A stretch of DNA of 64,000 nt. Origin: Brenneria izadpanahii. GTDB lineage: Bacteria > Pseudomonadota > Gammaproteobacteria > Enterobacterales > Enterobacteriaceae. The notes beneath the pieces were generated by a model. It was given only the letters and a program-made list of their open reading frames with translations. It was not told where the DNA came from and made no database searches. A program made the position numbers and the translations under genes. Where the stretch lies: assembly GCF_017569925.1 (NCBI RefSeq), contig NZ_CP050854.1, positions 4,836,001 to 4,900,000 of the forward strand, in the 5' to 3' direction. The first letter of the stretch is position 1; each line of letters opens with the position of its first letter. Below, piece by piece: positions 49,401-62,572 of this stretch.

Positions 49401-50908
49401 TCGATCTAAAACAGATCAACCCGAAGGCCATGATCTCGGTAAAACTGGTTTCCGAACCGGGTGTCGGCACCATCGCCACCGGCGTGGCGAAAGCGTATGC
49501 CGACCTGATTACTATCGCCGGTTACGATGGCGGCACCGGCGCCAGCCCGCTGACGTCGGTGAAATATGCCGGCTGTCCGTGGGAACTGGGCCTGGTGGAA
49601 ACCCAGCAGGCGCTGGTCGCCAACGGTTTGCGCCACAAAATCCGCCTGCAGGTGGACGGCGGGCTGAAAACCGGGTTGGATATCATCAAAGCGGCCATTC
49701 TGGGCGCGGAAAGCTTCGGTTTCGGCACCGGTCCGATGGTGGCGTTAGGCTGCAAATACCTGCGAATCTGTCACCTGAACAACTGCGCGACCGGCGTCGC
49801 CACGCAGGACGAAAAACTGCGCCGCGATCACTACCACGGTTTGCCGGAACGCGTGACCAACTACTTCAAATTCATCGCCCATGAAACCCGGATGCTGATG
49901 GCGGAGCTAGGCGTGAGCCGGCTGGTGGATCTGATTGGCCGTACCGACCTGCTGGTCGAACTGGATGGCTTCACCGCCAAACAGAACAAGCTGGATCTCT
50001 CCCCGCTGCTGCATACCGCTCAGCCCCAGCCGGGCAACGCGCTGTACTGCACCGAGAGCAACCCTCCATTCGATAAAGGGCTGTTGAACAAAGAACTGCT
50101 GGCGCAGGCGTTGCCGCATGTGGAAGCGAAACAGAGTAAAGCGCTCTACTTTGATATCCGCAACACCGACCGTTCCGTGGGCGCGACCCTGTCTGGCGAA
50201 ATCGCGGCGCAGCATGGCGATCAAGGTCTGGCGAGCGACCCGATAAAAGCTTACTTCACCGGTACCGCCGGGCAGAGCTTCGGCGTCTGGAATGCGGGCG
50301 GCGTAGAGCTGACGCTGACCGGCGATGCGAACGACTATGTCGGTAAAGGCATGGCCGGCGGCAGCATCGCCGTGCGTCCTCCGGTGGGTTCGGCATTCCG
50401 CAGCCATGAGGCCAGCATCATCGGCAACACCTGCCTGTATGGCGCGACGGGCGGGAAACTGTTCGCCGCAGGGCGCGCCGGCGAACGCTTTGCCGTGCGT
50501 AACTCCGGCGCCATCACCGTGGTGGAAGGCATCGGCGATAACGGCTGTGAATATATGACGGGCGGCATCGTTTGCGTGCTGGGCCGCACCGGCGTTAACT
50601 TTGGCGCGGGTATGACGGGCGGTTTCGCCTACGTCCTGGACGAAGACGGCGAATTCCGCAAACGTGTTAACCCGGAACTGGTGGAAGTGCTGGATGTAGA
50701 ACAACTGGCGATTCATGAAGAACATTTGCGCGGACTGATTACCGAGCATGTGCAACATACCGGTTCGCAACGCGCAGAAGAGATCCTCGCTAACTGGCCG
50801 GCATGGGCGGCGAAATTCGCCCTGGTGAAACCGAAGTCAAGTGATGTGAAGGCATTGTTGGGTCACCGTAGTCGTTCCGCAGCCGAGCTGCGGGTTTTGG
50901 CGCAGTAA
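46448..50908 (+). CDS. gltB: glutamate synthase (NADPH) large subunit
   Basis: GltB transfers the glutamine amide to 2-oxoglutarate, giving two glutamates. I chose the ATG at 46448 (MLYDSSQERDNCGF) with GGGGAGG 9 bases upstream; the frame extends 12 codons further but without a better site. Cleavage before the cysteine of NCGFGLIAHIEG gives the N-terminal nucleophile of the glutaminase domain (about 12-430). A central domain, the FMN/synthase domain (about 830-1200, with HHDIYSIEDLAQLI and GGLKTGLDIIKAA, 3Fe-4S cysteines in CHLNNCATG near 1110), and a C-terminal beta-helix follow. 1486 residues, as in E. coli. Confidence 0.97.
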   Translation: MLYDSSQERDNCGFGLIAHIEGEPSHKVVRTAIHALARMQHRGAILADGKTGDGCGLLLQKPDRFFRLVAEERGWRLAKNYSVGMMFLNQDEELARAARRIVEEELQNETLSVLGWREVPTNPDVLGEIALSSLPRIEQIFVNAPAGWLQSDMERRLFMARRRIEKRIEDKEFYVCSFSNLVTIYKGLCMPADLPRFYLDLADLRLESAICLFHQRFSTNTVPRWPLAQPFRYLAHNGEINTIAGNRQWARARAYKFKTPLIPDLQDASPFVNETGSDSSSLDNMLELFLSGGMDIIRAMRLLVPPAWQNNPDMDPELRAFFDFNSMHMEPWDGPAGIVMSDGRYAACNLDRNGLRPARYVITKDKLITCASEVGIWDYQPDEVVEKGRVGPGELMVIDTRHGRILHSAETDDDLKSRHPYKEWMEKNVQRLVPFEELPDDQVGNREFDDALLETYQKQFGYSAEELDQILRVLGENGQEATGSMGDDTPFAVLSSRPRIIYDYFRQQFAQVTNPPIDPLREAHVMSLATCIGREMNVFCEAEGQAHRLSFKSPILLYSDFKQLLSQDRQHYRADVLDLTFEPEKQTLQQTIEKLCDAAEHKVRDGAVLLVLSDRGIAEKRLPVPAPMAVGAIQRRLVEKSLRCDANLIVETASARDPHHFAVLLGFGATAIYPYLAYETLARMVDNHTIEKPYRAVMLNYRNGINKGLYKIMSKMGISTVASYRCSQLFEAVGLHRDVSTQCFQGVVSRIGGANFSDFEQDLQNLSKRAWLKRKTLDQGGLLKFVHGGEYHAYNPDVVTSLQQAVKSGEYSDYEQYSKLVNQRPAATLRDLLALKPQEGAAISIDDVEPATEMFKRFDTAAMSIGALSPEAHESLAEAMNSLGGFSNSGEGGEDPARYRTNKVSRIKQVASGRFGVTPAYLVNADVIQIKVAQGAKPGEGGQLPGDKVTPYIARLRYSVPGVTLISPPPHHDIYSIEDLAQLIFDLKQINPKAMISVKLVSEPGVGTIATGVAKAYADLITIAGYDGGTGASPLTSVKYAGCPWELGLVETQQALVANGLRHKIRLQVDGGLKTGLDIIKAAILGAESFGFGTGPMVALGCKYLRICHLNNCATGVATQDEKLRRDHYHGLPERVTNYFKFIAHETRMLMAELGVSRLVDLIGRTDLLVELDGFTAKQNKLDLSPLLHTAQPQPGNALYCTESNPPFDKGLLNKELLAQALPHVEAKQSKALYFDIRNTDRSVGATLSGEIAAQHGDQGLASDPIKAYFTGTAGQSFGVWNAGGVELTLTGDANDYVGKGMAGGSIAVRPPVGSAFRSHEASIIGNTCLYGATGGKLFAAGRAGERFAVRNSGAITVVEGIGDNGCEYMTGGIVCVLGRTGVNFGAGMTGGFAYVLDEDGEFRKRVNPELVEVLDVEQLAIHEEHLRGLITEHVQHTGSQRAEEILANWPAWAAKFALVKPKSSDVKALLGHRSRSAAELRVLAQ

Positions 50909-52336
<1,428 letters not shown>

Positions 52337-52407
52337 TCCTCTGTTTTTTGTTTTTTCGTCCCATCCCTGTGGCTTGCCCAGACGGGCTGCCACAGCCGGC
52401 ATTTAAA

Positions 52408-52427
52408 AACGCCCCCGGCGTTGTTTT
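52408..52427 (+). terminator. gltBD terminator
   Basis: AACGCC (52408-52413), CCC, GGCGTT (52417-52422) are followed by GTTTT. A larger hairpin, CTGTGGC...GCCACAG, lies just before it at 52367-52395. The remaining bases up to 52684 hold a CGCGGTG/CACCGCG hairpin near 52441-52478 and the AT-rich budC promoter region, with no gene. Confidence 0.6.
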
Positions 52428-52675
52428 ATAAAGGTAAAACGCGGTGATGAGGTCAATGCTTATGACGCCTCGCACCGCGCTCGCCCCGCTCCGTACCTTA
52501 ACTCATCAATAGCGCTGCTTTATCTGAGCCGCACGCGATCGGCAACATTTTGAAATATTATCTCATCCAATGACAATTAATCATCATAATCAACTGCTTG
52601 GCATCTGCTATCATAGTGTCTAATATTGCTATATTCGATTACTTCAATATTAACTATAACTTTAATTTATCTTAA

Positions 52676-53458
<783 letters not shown>

Positions 53459-53482
53459 TCGCCGAATCGCATACCGATGCGT

Positions 53483-53504
53483 AACCGGGCCTCTGTGCCC
53501 GGTT
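53483..53504. terminator. terminator between budC and GFA gene
   Basis: AACCGGGC (53483-53490), CTCTGT, GCCCGGTT (53497-53504) form a perfect 8-base stem between two convergent genes. T-rich flanks are short; it probably serves both directions. Confidence 0.65.
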
Positions 53505-53519
53505 GTTCCCCGCCGGGAA

Positions 53520-53927
53520 CTAGGTGTTGTATAAATTCACGATCTCCTGCTCTGTCATTTCCTGGGTTTTCTCAGCAAACGAGTAATAGCCAGGCTTCCT
53601 GTCGATATAGATCTGAGCAACAAGTTTTTTCTCGGCATACTCGTCAAACAGCCCAACCGGTACGAAATAGGTCTCTGGCGCAAGCAATTTAAAGAACAGG
53701 TGTGTGCCGCATACCTTACAAAACGCACGCTCAGCCCATTTTGAAGAGCGATATGAGGTGATATTGGCCTCACCTTCTATCGATATGTCGTTCCGGCAAT
53801 CAACCGACATAAAAGGCCCGCCGCTCCACTTTTCACACATACCGCAATGGCAGGCCGTTACCTCTTTAATCGCTTGCGCGGTCGAAATCGTCACGCCGCC
53901 GCATAAGCAAGTCCCCTTATAGCTCAT
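53520..53927 (-). CDS. GFA family (CENP-V/GFA zinc-binding) protein
   Basis: A 135-residue protein of the glutathione-dependent formaldehyde-activating (GFA) family. I chose the ATG at 53927 (MSYKGTCLCGG) because GGAGG lies 7 bases upstream; the longer frame runs into sspB's tail. Zinc ligands are the C7xC9 pair, CHCGMC (about 28-33) and CKVCGTH (about 75). The true activity of most GFA proteins is untested; formaldehyde detoxification is only a family label. It lies convergent to budC and codirectional with sspB. Confidence 0.88.
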   Translation of the reverse strand: MSYKGTCLCGGVTISTAQAIKEVTACHCGMCEKWSGGPFMSVDCRNDISIEGEANITSYRSSKWAERAFCKVCGTHLFFKLLAPETYFVPVGLFDEYAEKKLVAQIYIDRKPGYYSFAEKTQEMTEQEIVNLYNT

Positions 53928-54000
53928 AACTTCCTCCGTCACAGAAAAGCACAAGGCTTTACGATGAATCACAGCAAAAAATAGGCGCTGATTCAGAATG

Positions 54001-54029
54001 TATAAAGGCACATTCAATGTGCCTTTATA
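54001..54029. terminator. 29-base perfect palindrome after sspB
   Basis: TATAAAGGCACATT (54001-54014), C, AATGTGCCTTTATA (54016-54029) form a perfect 14-base inverted repeat with one central base, 14 bases past the sspB stop. It would form a long cruciform or hairpin. It probably terminates sspAB, though no long U-run follows; a binding-site role is possible. Confidence 0.5.
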
Positions 54030-54042
54030 CAAGTGTGGCTCG

Positions 54043-54543
54043 CTATTTAACGACCCGCAACGAGGGTCTTCCCCCTTTGGGGGGCTGGGGAGGATCGTCA
54101 TCAGGATTCTCGCCTTCATCCGTCACGCCTGGCGGATTATTATCGACGATCGACATCACCGTGCCGGATGTGGCAGATTCATCCTGGAAATCATCAACCT
54201 CTCCCGCCGACTCATACGCGGGTTCCGGTTCAAACATCGTGCCAGCGCCATTTTCACGAGCGTAAATAGCCAGTACCGCCGCCATGGGTACATAAACCTG
54301 ACGCGGCACGCCGCCGAAGCGGGCGTTAAAACGAACGCTGTCGTCAGCCAGCTCAAGGCCGCCTACGGCCCGAGGCGCAATATTCAGCACAATCTGCCCG
54401 TCACGGGCAAATTCCATCGGGACCATGACACCCGGCAGAGTAACATCGATAACCAGGTGGGGCGTCAGCTGGTTATCCAGCAACCAGTCATAAAAAGCCC
54501 GTAGCAAGTACGGCCGACGCGGAGACAGTTGAGACAACGCCAT
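54043..54543 (-). CDS. sspB: ClpXP specificity-enhancing factor SspB
   Basis: SspB delivers ssrA-tagged peptides to ClpXP. The protein is 166 residues (E. coli 165). The folded substrate-binding domain covers about 1-110 (RRPYLLRAFYDWLLDNQLTPH, VFAIYARENG-like VLAIYARENGAG). A flexible acidic/Pro linker leads to the C-terminal ClpX-docking tail (GRPSLRVVK). It follows sspA after 5 bases in one operon. Confidence 0.95.
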   Translation of the reverse strand: MALSQLSPRRPYLLRAFYDWLLDNQLTPHLVIDVTLPGVMVPMEFARDGQIVLNIAPRAVGGLELADDSVRFNARFGGVPRQVYVPMAAVLAIYARENGAGTMFEPEPAYESAGEVDDFQDESATSGTVMSIVDNNPPGVTDEGENPDDDPPQPPKGGRPSLRVVK

Positions 54544-54548
54544 TTCGT

Positions 54549-55190
54549 TTAACCTCTGGTTTGCAAACGCATTTCACGTTCAGCTTCCGTCAGGGAAGCC
54601 AGGAACGCATCGCGTTCAAATACGCGAGTCATGTAACCTTTCAATTCTTTCGCGCCGGAACCGCTTAATTCGATCCCTAACTGCGGCAAACGCCATAACA
54701 GGGGAGCCAGATAGCAGTCTACCAGACTGAACTCTTCGCTCATGAAATATGGCGCTTCATTGAAAACGGGCGCCACCGCCAGCAGCTCTTCACGCAGTTG
54801 TTTGCGGGCGGCATCCGCTTCCGTCGCGCTGCCCTGCATGATTTTGTTCAGCAAAGAGTACCAGTCATTTTCAATACGGTGCATCATCAGACGACTGTTG
54901 CCGCGCGCTACCGGATACACCGGCATCAGAGGCGGATGGGGGAAACGTTCATCCAGATACTCCATGATGATACGTGATTCATAGAGCGTCAGTTCACGGT
55001 CGACGAGCGTCGGCACCGAACCATAAGGATTGAGGTCAATAAGATCCTGCGGCAGATTATCCATGTCTACCTGCTCAATCTCGACACTCACACCTTTCTC
55101 CGCCAGTACAATGCGGACCTGATGGCTAAAAATGTCGGACGGACCAGAAAACAGCGTCATTACCGAACGTTTGTTGGCAGCGACAGCCAT
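54549..55190 (-). CDS. sspA: stringent starvation protein A
   Basis: SspA is a GST-fold protein that binds RNA polymerase and alters transcription in stationary phase and acid stress. From the ATG at 55190 (MAVAANKRSVMTLFSG, GGAGG 5 bases upstream) the protein has 213 residues (E. coli 212). The thioredoxin-like domain (about 10-85) includes NPYGSVPTLVDRELTLYES; the helical C-domain follows. The longer frame to 55256 is not needed. Gene order rplM-rpsI-sspA-sspB is conserved. Confidence 0.95.
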   Translation of the reverse strand: MAVAANKRSVMTLFSGPSDIFSHQVRIVLAEKGVSVEIEQVDMDNLPQDLIDLNPYGSVPTLVDRELTLYESRIIMEYLDERFPHPPLMPVYPVARGNSRLMMHRIENDWYSLLNKIMQGSATEADAARKQLREELLAVAPVFNEAPYFMSEEFSLVDCYLAPLLWRLPQLGIELSGSGAKELKGYMTRVFERDAFLASLTEAEREMRLQTRG

Positions 55191-55476
55191 GAAAACCTCC
55201 AAGTTTATCGAGAAAATACGGCGGATAGCCGATCTGCTATTACCCTGCAAACCCATATCTGTATTTTGTCATTCGGGGTAAAAGAACCACTTGGCAAAAT
55301 CAGTCGATTTAGAAAAAACCACTTGCTGGCAAACAGGCATAAAATCGGCGAATAGTTTATCAGATTTTGTCCGTTCTGTGGGGACGCTAGCGCAATTTCA
55401 TCGTTAACACACAGAAAATAAAGACTATTTTTTTTCGATAAAATTTTCGATAGCGATAGTCTTACAGACAGAAAAA

Positions 55477-55500
55477 ACCCGGCGACAAGCACCGGGTTTT
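55477..55500 (-). terminator. terminator of rplM-rpsI
   Basis: AACCCGG (55477-55483) and CCGGGTT (55493-55499) flank a 9-base loop. On the minus strand the stem is followed by a run of U (55473-55478). A second inverted repeat, AAGACTAT/ATAGTCTT at 55421-55464, follows and may back it up. Confidence 0.8.
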
Positions 55501-55533
55501 TCGCATTGATTTCGCTGCGAAAGCAGCAGGAAA

Positions 55534-55929
<396 letters not shown>

Positions 55930-55941
55930 CTATAATCCCGA

Positions 55942-56388
<447 letters not shown>

Positions 56389-56537
56389 TTAGTTACACGT
56401 TGGTGAACACCCAAACGCTCGAAAACAGTTGAGGCTCACACGACCATCAAGTCCAGCAAACCTACCCCTTCGAATAGCCATTGCCGGCACTATAAAGTTT
56501 TTGGGAAAAAAACTTCGTTGTAACGTGGGGTCGCAAG

Positions 56538-56566
56538 ATTATAGAGAAGTCGTTATCAAAAATCGA
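56538..56566 (-). promoter_or_regulatory. candidate rplM promoter
   Basis: On the minus strand TATAAT (56543-56538) is preceded at 17 bases by TCGATT (56566-56561), a weak -35. The start site would lie near 56531, giving a leader of about 160 bases, which in E. coli is the target of L13 autoregulation. Confidence 0.5.
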
Positions 56567-56602
56567 CCTTTTTTCTTGCCGGGCCGCAGAAAAATCACCG
56601 AT

Positions 56603-57736
56603 CTATGCTAAATGCGGCTGGCGCAAATACTCCTCGCTCTGCATCTCCTGCAGGCGGGATAAACAGCGCTGATATTCAAACTTCAGGTGTTCGCCCTGGT
56701 AGATCTCAAACATGGGCGCTTGCGCGGAAATAATCAATTTCACCCGCCGTTCGTAGAATTCATCCACCAGCGCCAGGAAGCGGCGCGCCGCGTTCTCGTC
56801 TTTCGTTTCCATAATCTTCACGTTATGCAGCAGCACGGTATGGTAAAGCTGCGACAGCGCAATATAGTCGTGCTGGCTGCGGGCATCGGCGCATAGCGTG
56901 GCGAAATCCACCGAAAGTACGCCGTCCCCCGCGCTGAGCGTCGGCAACGCGCGATGGTTGATCTGCAACACCGGACCGGGCGCCGCAAACGGCTTACCGG
57001 AGAGCCGTGTGAACATGCGCCGCATTTCCGTTTCGACGTCGGCAGAGAGCGGCGTCAAATACAGATGAGCCTGCGTCAGCGTGCGCAACCGGTAATCAAT
57101 GCCGGCGTCAACATTGCGCACGTCGCAGTATTGTTTAATCAAATCAATGGCAGGCAGGAAACGCGTCCGTTGCAGGCCGTTGCGATATAAATCGTCGGGC
57201 GGAATGTTCGAAGTCGCCACCAGGGTAATCCCGCGGGAAAAGAGCGCGCGCAGCAGTTCGGCCAGCAGCATGGCGTCCGTGATATCAGAGACGAAAAACT
57301 CATCAAAACACAGCACGTCCGCTTCGGCTTTAAATCCATCGGCCACTTTTTCCAGCGGGTTCTCCTGTCCCTGAAGCTGATTCAACTCTTCATGAACCCG
57401 CAGCATAAAACGATGGAAATGCAGCCGTAGTTTGCGTTCGGTCGGTAAGCTATGGAAAAACATATCCATCAGCCAGGTTTTGCCGCGCCCTACGCCGCCC
57501 CACATGTACAGACCCTGAACCGGAACCGCGGCGCGCTTATCACTTAACCCCAGCCACGCGCGCCACTTCCCCAGCCGCCCTGCCGTATCGTCGCCAGAAC
57601 GCGCCGCACGCTCGCATAACGCCTGATGAATATGGTCTAACTGAACCATGGTTTGATGCTGCACGTCGTCAGGTTGATACTCTCCGGCCGACAGTGCCTG
57701 CTGATAAAGCGTTAGCGGTGTGGTGGTTTGCTGCAT
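56603..57736 (-). CDS. zapE: cell division ATPase ZapE
   Basis: ZapE is an AFG1-like ATPase that acts at the Z-ring under stress and low oxygen. From MQQTTTPLTLYQQAL the protein has 377 residues (E. coli 375). The Walker A motif is GGVGRGKTWLMD, Walker B is VLCFDEFFVSDITDA, and the sensor region TLVATSNIPPDDLYRNGLQR follows. The longer frame adds 16 residues without family support. It is divergent from zapG. Confidence 0.95.
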   Translation of the reverse strand: MQQTTTPLTLYQQALSAGEYQPDDVQHQTMVQLDHIHQALCERAARSGDDTAGRLGKWRAWLGLSDKRAAVPVQGLYMWGGVGRGKTWLMDMFFHSLPTERKLRLHFHRFMLRVHEELNQLQGQENPLEKVADGFKAEADVLCFDEFFVSDITDAMLLAELLRALFSRGITLVATSNIPPDDLYRNGLQRTRFLPAIDLIKQYCDVRNVDAGIDYRLRTLTQAHLYLTPLSADVETEMRRMFTRLSGKPFAAPGPVLQINHRALPTLSAGDGVLSVDFATLCADARSQHDYIALSQLYHTVLLHNVKIMETKDENAARRFLALVDEFYERRVKLIISAQAPMFEIYQGEHLKFEYQRCLSRLQEMQSEEYLRQPHLA

Positions 57737-57959
57737 AATGTTCGCGATCCCTGAGAAAAAATTTAATGATGTTTTGTCGCGCATTGTCGTCGATTTGAGC
57801 CGTAATCGTAGCAGTTAACCGCCTTGATGCCAGAGATGAGTCAACATTCCCCTCCGTCATCACGCTTCAGGATTCCACTCAGACAAGGTTAGCGGTTATA
57901 GTGGCTATTATATTAAGTGAAAAGCCCTACGGAACAACGAAGTCAAAATAGGAGTTATT

Positions 57960-58364
57960 ATGACCTGGGAGTATGCGCTGATTGGTTTAGTCGTCGGTAT
58001 TATTATTGGCGCTGTCGCCATGCGTTTTGGCAATCGAAAGATGCGGCAACAGCAGGTATTACAAAACGAACTGGAAAAGAGCAAAGCGGAACTGGAAGAG
58101 TATCGTCAGGAACTGGTCGGGCATTTTGCCCGTAGCGCCGAGCTGCTGGACAACATGGCGCGTGATTACCGCCAGCTTTACCAACATATGGCGAAAAGCT
58201 CCAACAACTTGTTGCCCGACGTTCCCGGTCAGGATAATCCTTTTAAATATCGCTTAACCGAAGCAGAGGCGGATAACGATCAGGCGCCGGTGGACATGCC
58301 GCCGCGCGACTACTCTGACGGCGCATCCGGTTTACTGCGCGGCGAGCCCCCGCTGCGCAAGTAA
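57960..58364 (+). CDS. zapG: division/envelope protein ZapG (YhcB)
   Basis: ZapG (YhcB, DUF1043) is an inner-membrane protein that links cell-wall growth, division and LPS balance. 134 residues (E. coli 132). One N-terminal membrane helix (about 4-22, ALIGLVVGIIIGAVAM) precedes a cytoplasmic coiled coil (28-80) rich in Gln and Glu, then an acidic Pro-rich tail. AGGAG lies 7 bases upstream of the ATG. Confidence 0.94.
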   Translation: MTWEYALIGLVVGIIIGAVAMRFGNRKMRQQQVLQNELEKSKAELEEYRQELVGHFARSAELLDNMARDYRQLYQHMAKSSNNLLPDVPGQDNPFKYRLTEAEADNDQAPVDMPPRDYSDGASGLLRGEPPLRK

Positions 58365-58378
58365 GCGCGCGATATTCA

Positions 58379-58407
58379 GCGTGAGGCTTGTTCCGGCCTC
58401 ACGCTTT
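58379..58407 (+). terminator. terminator of zapG
   Basis: GCGTGAGG (58379-58386) pairs with CCTCACGC (58397-58404) and TTT follows. It starts 15 bases after the zapG stop. Confidence 0.7.
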
Positions 58408-58577
58408 CCCACCTTGCATCTTCCCGCCGCCCCTCTTGCGTAGGCGATGGTTACAATCTACTGACGAAACATCAGTGAACTTTACACACCGATCGCCAGT
58501 CTGACTCTTCACCATATGTTTAAGTTTATATATCATCATTTTATTCATTCCGCAGGTTGTGAGAGAGTTAATCAGCA

Positions 58578-59951
58578 ATGAAGAAAAAATCTTTATTATT
58601 TAGCGCATTGGCCATGAGCATGAGCCTCTCCTTGTTATCGCTCCCAACTGCTTACGCTACTCTGCCTGCGGCCGTTCCGGGGCAACAGCAGCTTCCCAGT
58701 CTGGCTCCCATGCTGGAAAAGGTCTTGCCCGCGGTGGTCAGCGTGCATATCGAAGGCACCAGAACGCAGAGCCAGCGCGTGCCGGAAGAGTTCAAATTCT
58801 TCTTTGGCCCCAATATTCCGCAAGATAAGCAGAGCTCCCGGCCTTTCGCCGGATTGGGTTCCGGTGTGATTATCGATGCGGCGAAAGGCTATGTTCTGAC
58901 CAATAATCACGTCATTAATAACGCCGACAAAATCCGCGTACAGCTGAATGACGGTCGTGAATACGACGCCAAACTGATCGGCCGTGACGAGCAAAGCGAT
59001 ATCGCCCTGCTCCAGTTAGCCGATGCCAAAAACCTCGTTGAAATCAAAATGGCGGACTCCGATCGCTTGCGCGTCGGCGATTTCGCCGTTGCCGTGGGAA
59101 ACCCCTTCGGACTTGGGCAAACGGCGACATCAGGCATTATCTCGGCGCTGGGCCGCAGCGGATTGAATCTGGAAGGGCTGGAAAACTTCATCCAGACGGA
59201 TGCTTCAATTAACCGGGGCAACTCCGGCGGCGCGCTGGTTAACCTGAATGGCGAACTGATCGGTATCAATACCGCCATCCTGGCTCCCGGCGGCGGCAAT
59301 ATCGGCATTGGCTTCGCCATCCCCAGTAATATGGCGCAGAACCTGGCTCAGCAGTTGGTTGAGTTTGGCGAGGTAAGGCGCGGTCTTCTGGGCATCAAAG
59401 GCAGCGAAATGACCTCCGAGATGGCGAAAGCCTTCAAGGTCGACGTGCAACGAGGCGCCTTCGTCAGCGAAGTGCTGCCGCAATCCGCCGCGGCCAAAGC
59501 CGGCATCAAAGCGGGCGACGTGCTGACATCGCTGGACGGCAAACCGATCGGCAGCTTCGCCGAACTGCGAGCCAAGATCGGCACAACGGCGCCGGGTAAG
59601 ACCGTGAAGGTCGGCCTGTTGCGCGACGGGAAACAGATGGAGGTCAGCGTTGTGCTGGATAACAACAACACGACTACGACCAGCGCGGAAACGCTATACC
59701 CGGCCTTACAGGGCGCTTCGCTGACTAACGGTCAGTTGAAAAACGGCAGCAAAGGCGTTCAGATTGAGAACGTAACCAAAGATTCGCCGGCCGCTCAGTT
59801 AGGTTTGCAGAAAGACGACGTCATTATCGGCGTTAACCGTGAGCGGGTAGAAAATATCACTCAATTGCGTAAAATTCTGGAAGCCAAACCGTCCGTTCTT
59901 GCACTGAACATCGTGCGCGGCGACGAAACAATTTATCTGCTATTACGTTAA
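58578..59951 (+). CDS. degQ: periplasmic serine endoprotease DegQ
   Basis: A periplasmic HtrA protease and chaperone for misfolded envelope proteins. The protein is 457 residues (E. coli 455). The signal peptide (1-27, ending AYA) is followed by the trypsin-like domain with the triad H111 (TNNHVINN), D141 (SDIALLQL) and S216 (GNSGGAL). Two PDZ domains lie at about 265-355 and 370-450 (LLGIKGSEMTS, AAAKAGIKAGDVLTSLDG and AAQLGLQKDDVIIGVNR). The short LA loop and order degQ-degS distinguish it from DegP. Confidence 0.96.
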   Translation: MKKKSLLFSALAMSMSLSLLSLPTAYATLPAAVPGQQQLPSLAPMLEKVLPAVVSVHIEGTRTQSQRVPEEFKFFFGPNIPQDKQSSRPFAGLGSGVIIDAAKGYVLTNNHVINNADKIRVQLNDGREYDAKLIGRDEQSDIALLQLADAKNLVEIKMADSDRLRVGDFAVAVGNPFGLGQTATSGIISALGRSGLNLEGLENFIQTDASINRGNSGGALVNLNGELIGINTAILAPGGGNIGIGFAIPSNMAQNLAQQLVEFGEVRRGLLGIKGSEMTSEMAKAFKVDVQRGAFVSEVLPQSAAAKAGIKAGDVLTSLDGKPIGSFAELRAKIGTTAPGKTVKVGLLRDGKQMEVSVVLDNNNTTTTSAETLYPALQGASLTNGQLKNGSKGVQIENVTKDSPAAQLGLQKDDVIIGVNRERVENITQLRKILEAKPSVLALNIVRGDETIYLLLR

Positions 59952-60083
59952 TTCTAAACGATAGCGGCAAGGCTCCCAAAGCGGCAGGCAAGACGCCCGC
60001 CGTAAAAAATCGAGCACTGCATCATGCGGTGCCCAATCATCTCATGATATTCTCACGTCATATTCTTTCTTTACCGTAAAAAC

Positions 60084-61187
60084 ATGCCCATGCTTGTTAA
60101 GTTATTCCGTTCCGTATTGATTGGAGTGATCGTCGCCGGCCTTCTGCTATTCGCGCTGCCGGCACTGCGATCAAATACGCCGTTGCTTCAAGGCGGTAAT
60201 GATAATAGCGACAAATCCGCCGAAGACGCGCCGTTAAGCTATTACCACGGCGTGCGCCGGGCCGCGCCCGCCGTGGTAAATGTTTATAACCGAGTTCCCA
60301 GTCCAGAGCAGCCGAACGAGCTCAATGTTCAAACTCTCGGCTCCGGCGTGATCATGAGCGAAAACGGCTACATTCTAACCAACAAGCATGTCATTAATAA
60401 CGCGCAACAAATTCTGGTGGCGCTGCAAGACGGCCGGCTCTTTGAAGCGATGGTTGTTGGTTCGGACAGCTTGACCGATCTGGCCGTACTGCAAGTCAGC
60501 GGCGTCAATCTGCCCGTCATTCCGATTAACCCCAACCGCACGGCGCATATCGGTGATGTGGTGATGGCGATTGGCAACCCCTATAACCTGGGGCAGACCA
60601 TCACACAAGGGATCATCAGCGCCACCGGCCGCGTCGGGCTTAGCGCCGCCGGAGATAACCGTCAGAACGGCCGGCAAAATCTTCTACAGACCGATGCATC
60701 GATTAACCGGGGCAACTCAGGCGGCGCGCTGGTGAATACGCTGGGCGAACTGGTCGGCATCAATACCTTGTCTTTTGATAAAAGCAACGACGGAGAAACG
60801 CCGGAAGGCATCAGCTTCGCCATTCCCGTCGCTCTGGCGACCAAGGTCATGGGCAAACTTATCCGCGATGGCCGAGTCATCCGCGGTTATATCGGCATTA
60901 ACGGCATACAGTTGGAAAATCTCGACAAGCAGGATATTGTGCATGAACAGGGAAGAATGAGCGGGATTCTGGTTAAAACCGTCGATCCGGGCGGGCCTGC
61001 GGATAAAGCGGGGATTCAGGTTAATGATATTCTGCTGAGCGTTAACAACAAGCCGACCAGTTCCGTCATCGAAACCATGGATCAGGTAGCGGAATTACAT
61101 CCGGGCACCGTCATTCCGGTGACTATCGAACGCGATAAAAAAACGATCACGCTGAATATGACGATTCAGGAATTTCCGGTTAACTAA
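60084..61187 (+). CDS. degS: sigma-E stress sensor protease DegS
   Basis: DegS is anchored in the inner membrane and cleaves RseA when misfolded porin C-termini bind its PDZ domain. The protein is 367 residues (E. coli 355). One N-terminal membrane helix (about 11-30) is followed by the triad H102 (TNKHVINN), D132 (TDLAVLQV) and S212 (GNSGGALVN) and a single PDZ domain (about 258-360). An internal Met at 60090 (MLVKLF) matches the E. coli start better. It lies 132 bases after degQ, with no terminator between. Confidence 0.95.
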   Translation: MPMLVKLFRSVLIGVIVAGLLLFALPALRSNTPLLQGGNDNSDKSAEDAPLSYYHGVRRAAPAVVNVYNRVPSPEQPNELNVQTLGSGVIMSENGYILTNKHVINNAQQILVALQDGRLFEAMVVGSDSLTDLAVLQVSGVNLPVIPINPNRTAHIGDVVMAIGNPYNLGQTITQGIISATGRVGLSAAGDNRQNGRQNLLQTDASINRGNSGGALVNTLGELVGINTLSFDKSNDGETPEGISFAIPVALATKVMGKLIRDGRVIRGYIGINGIQLENLDKQDIVHEQGRMSGILVKTVDPGGPADKAGIQVNDILLSVNNKPTSSVIETMDQVAELHPGTVIPVTIERDKKTITLNMTIQEFPVN

Positions 61188-61217
61188 CCGCTCTCGTCCG
61201 GCGGATAGGCAAATAAA

Positions 61218-61243
61218 ACCGGGTAACGATTAAGCTACCCGGT
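61218..61243. terminator. bidirectional terminator degS/murA
   Basis: ACCGGGTA (61218-61225) pairs with TACCCGGT (61236-61243) between two convergent genes. On the minus strand it is followed by TTTTATTT, a good tail for murA; the plus side is weaker. Confidence 0.75.
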
Positions 61244-61256
61244 CCGCTTTCATTGG

Positions 61257-62531
<1,275 letters not shown>

Positions 62532-62572
62532 TCAGTGTTTCAAATTCAATATTGCGTCACATAGCCGCAGGC

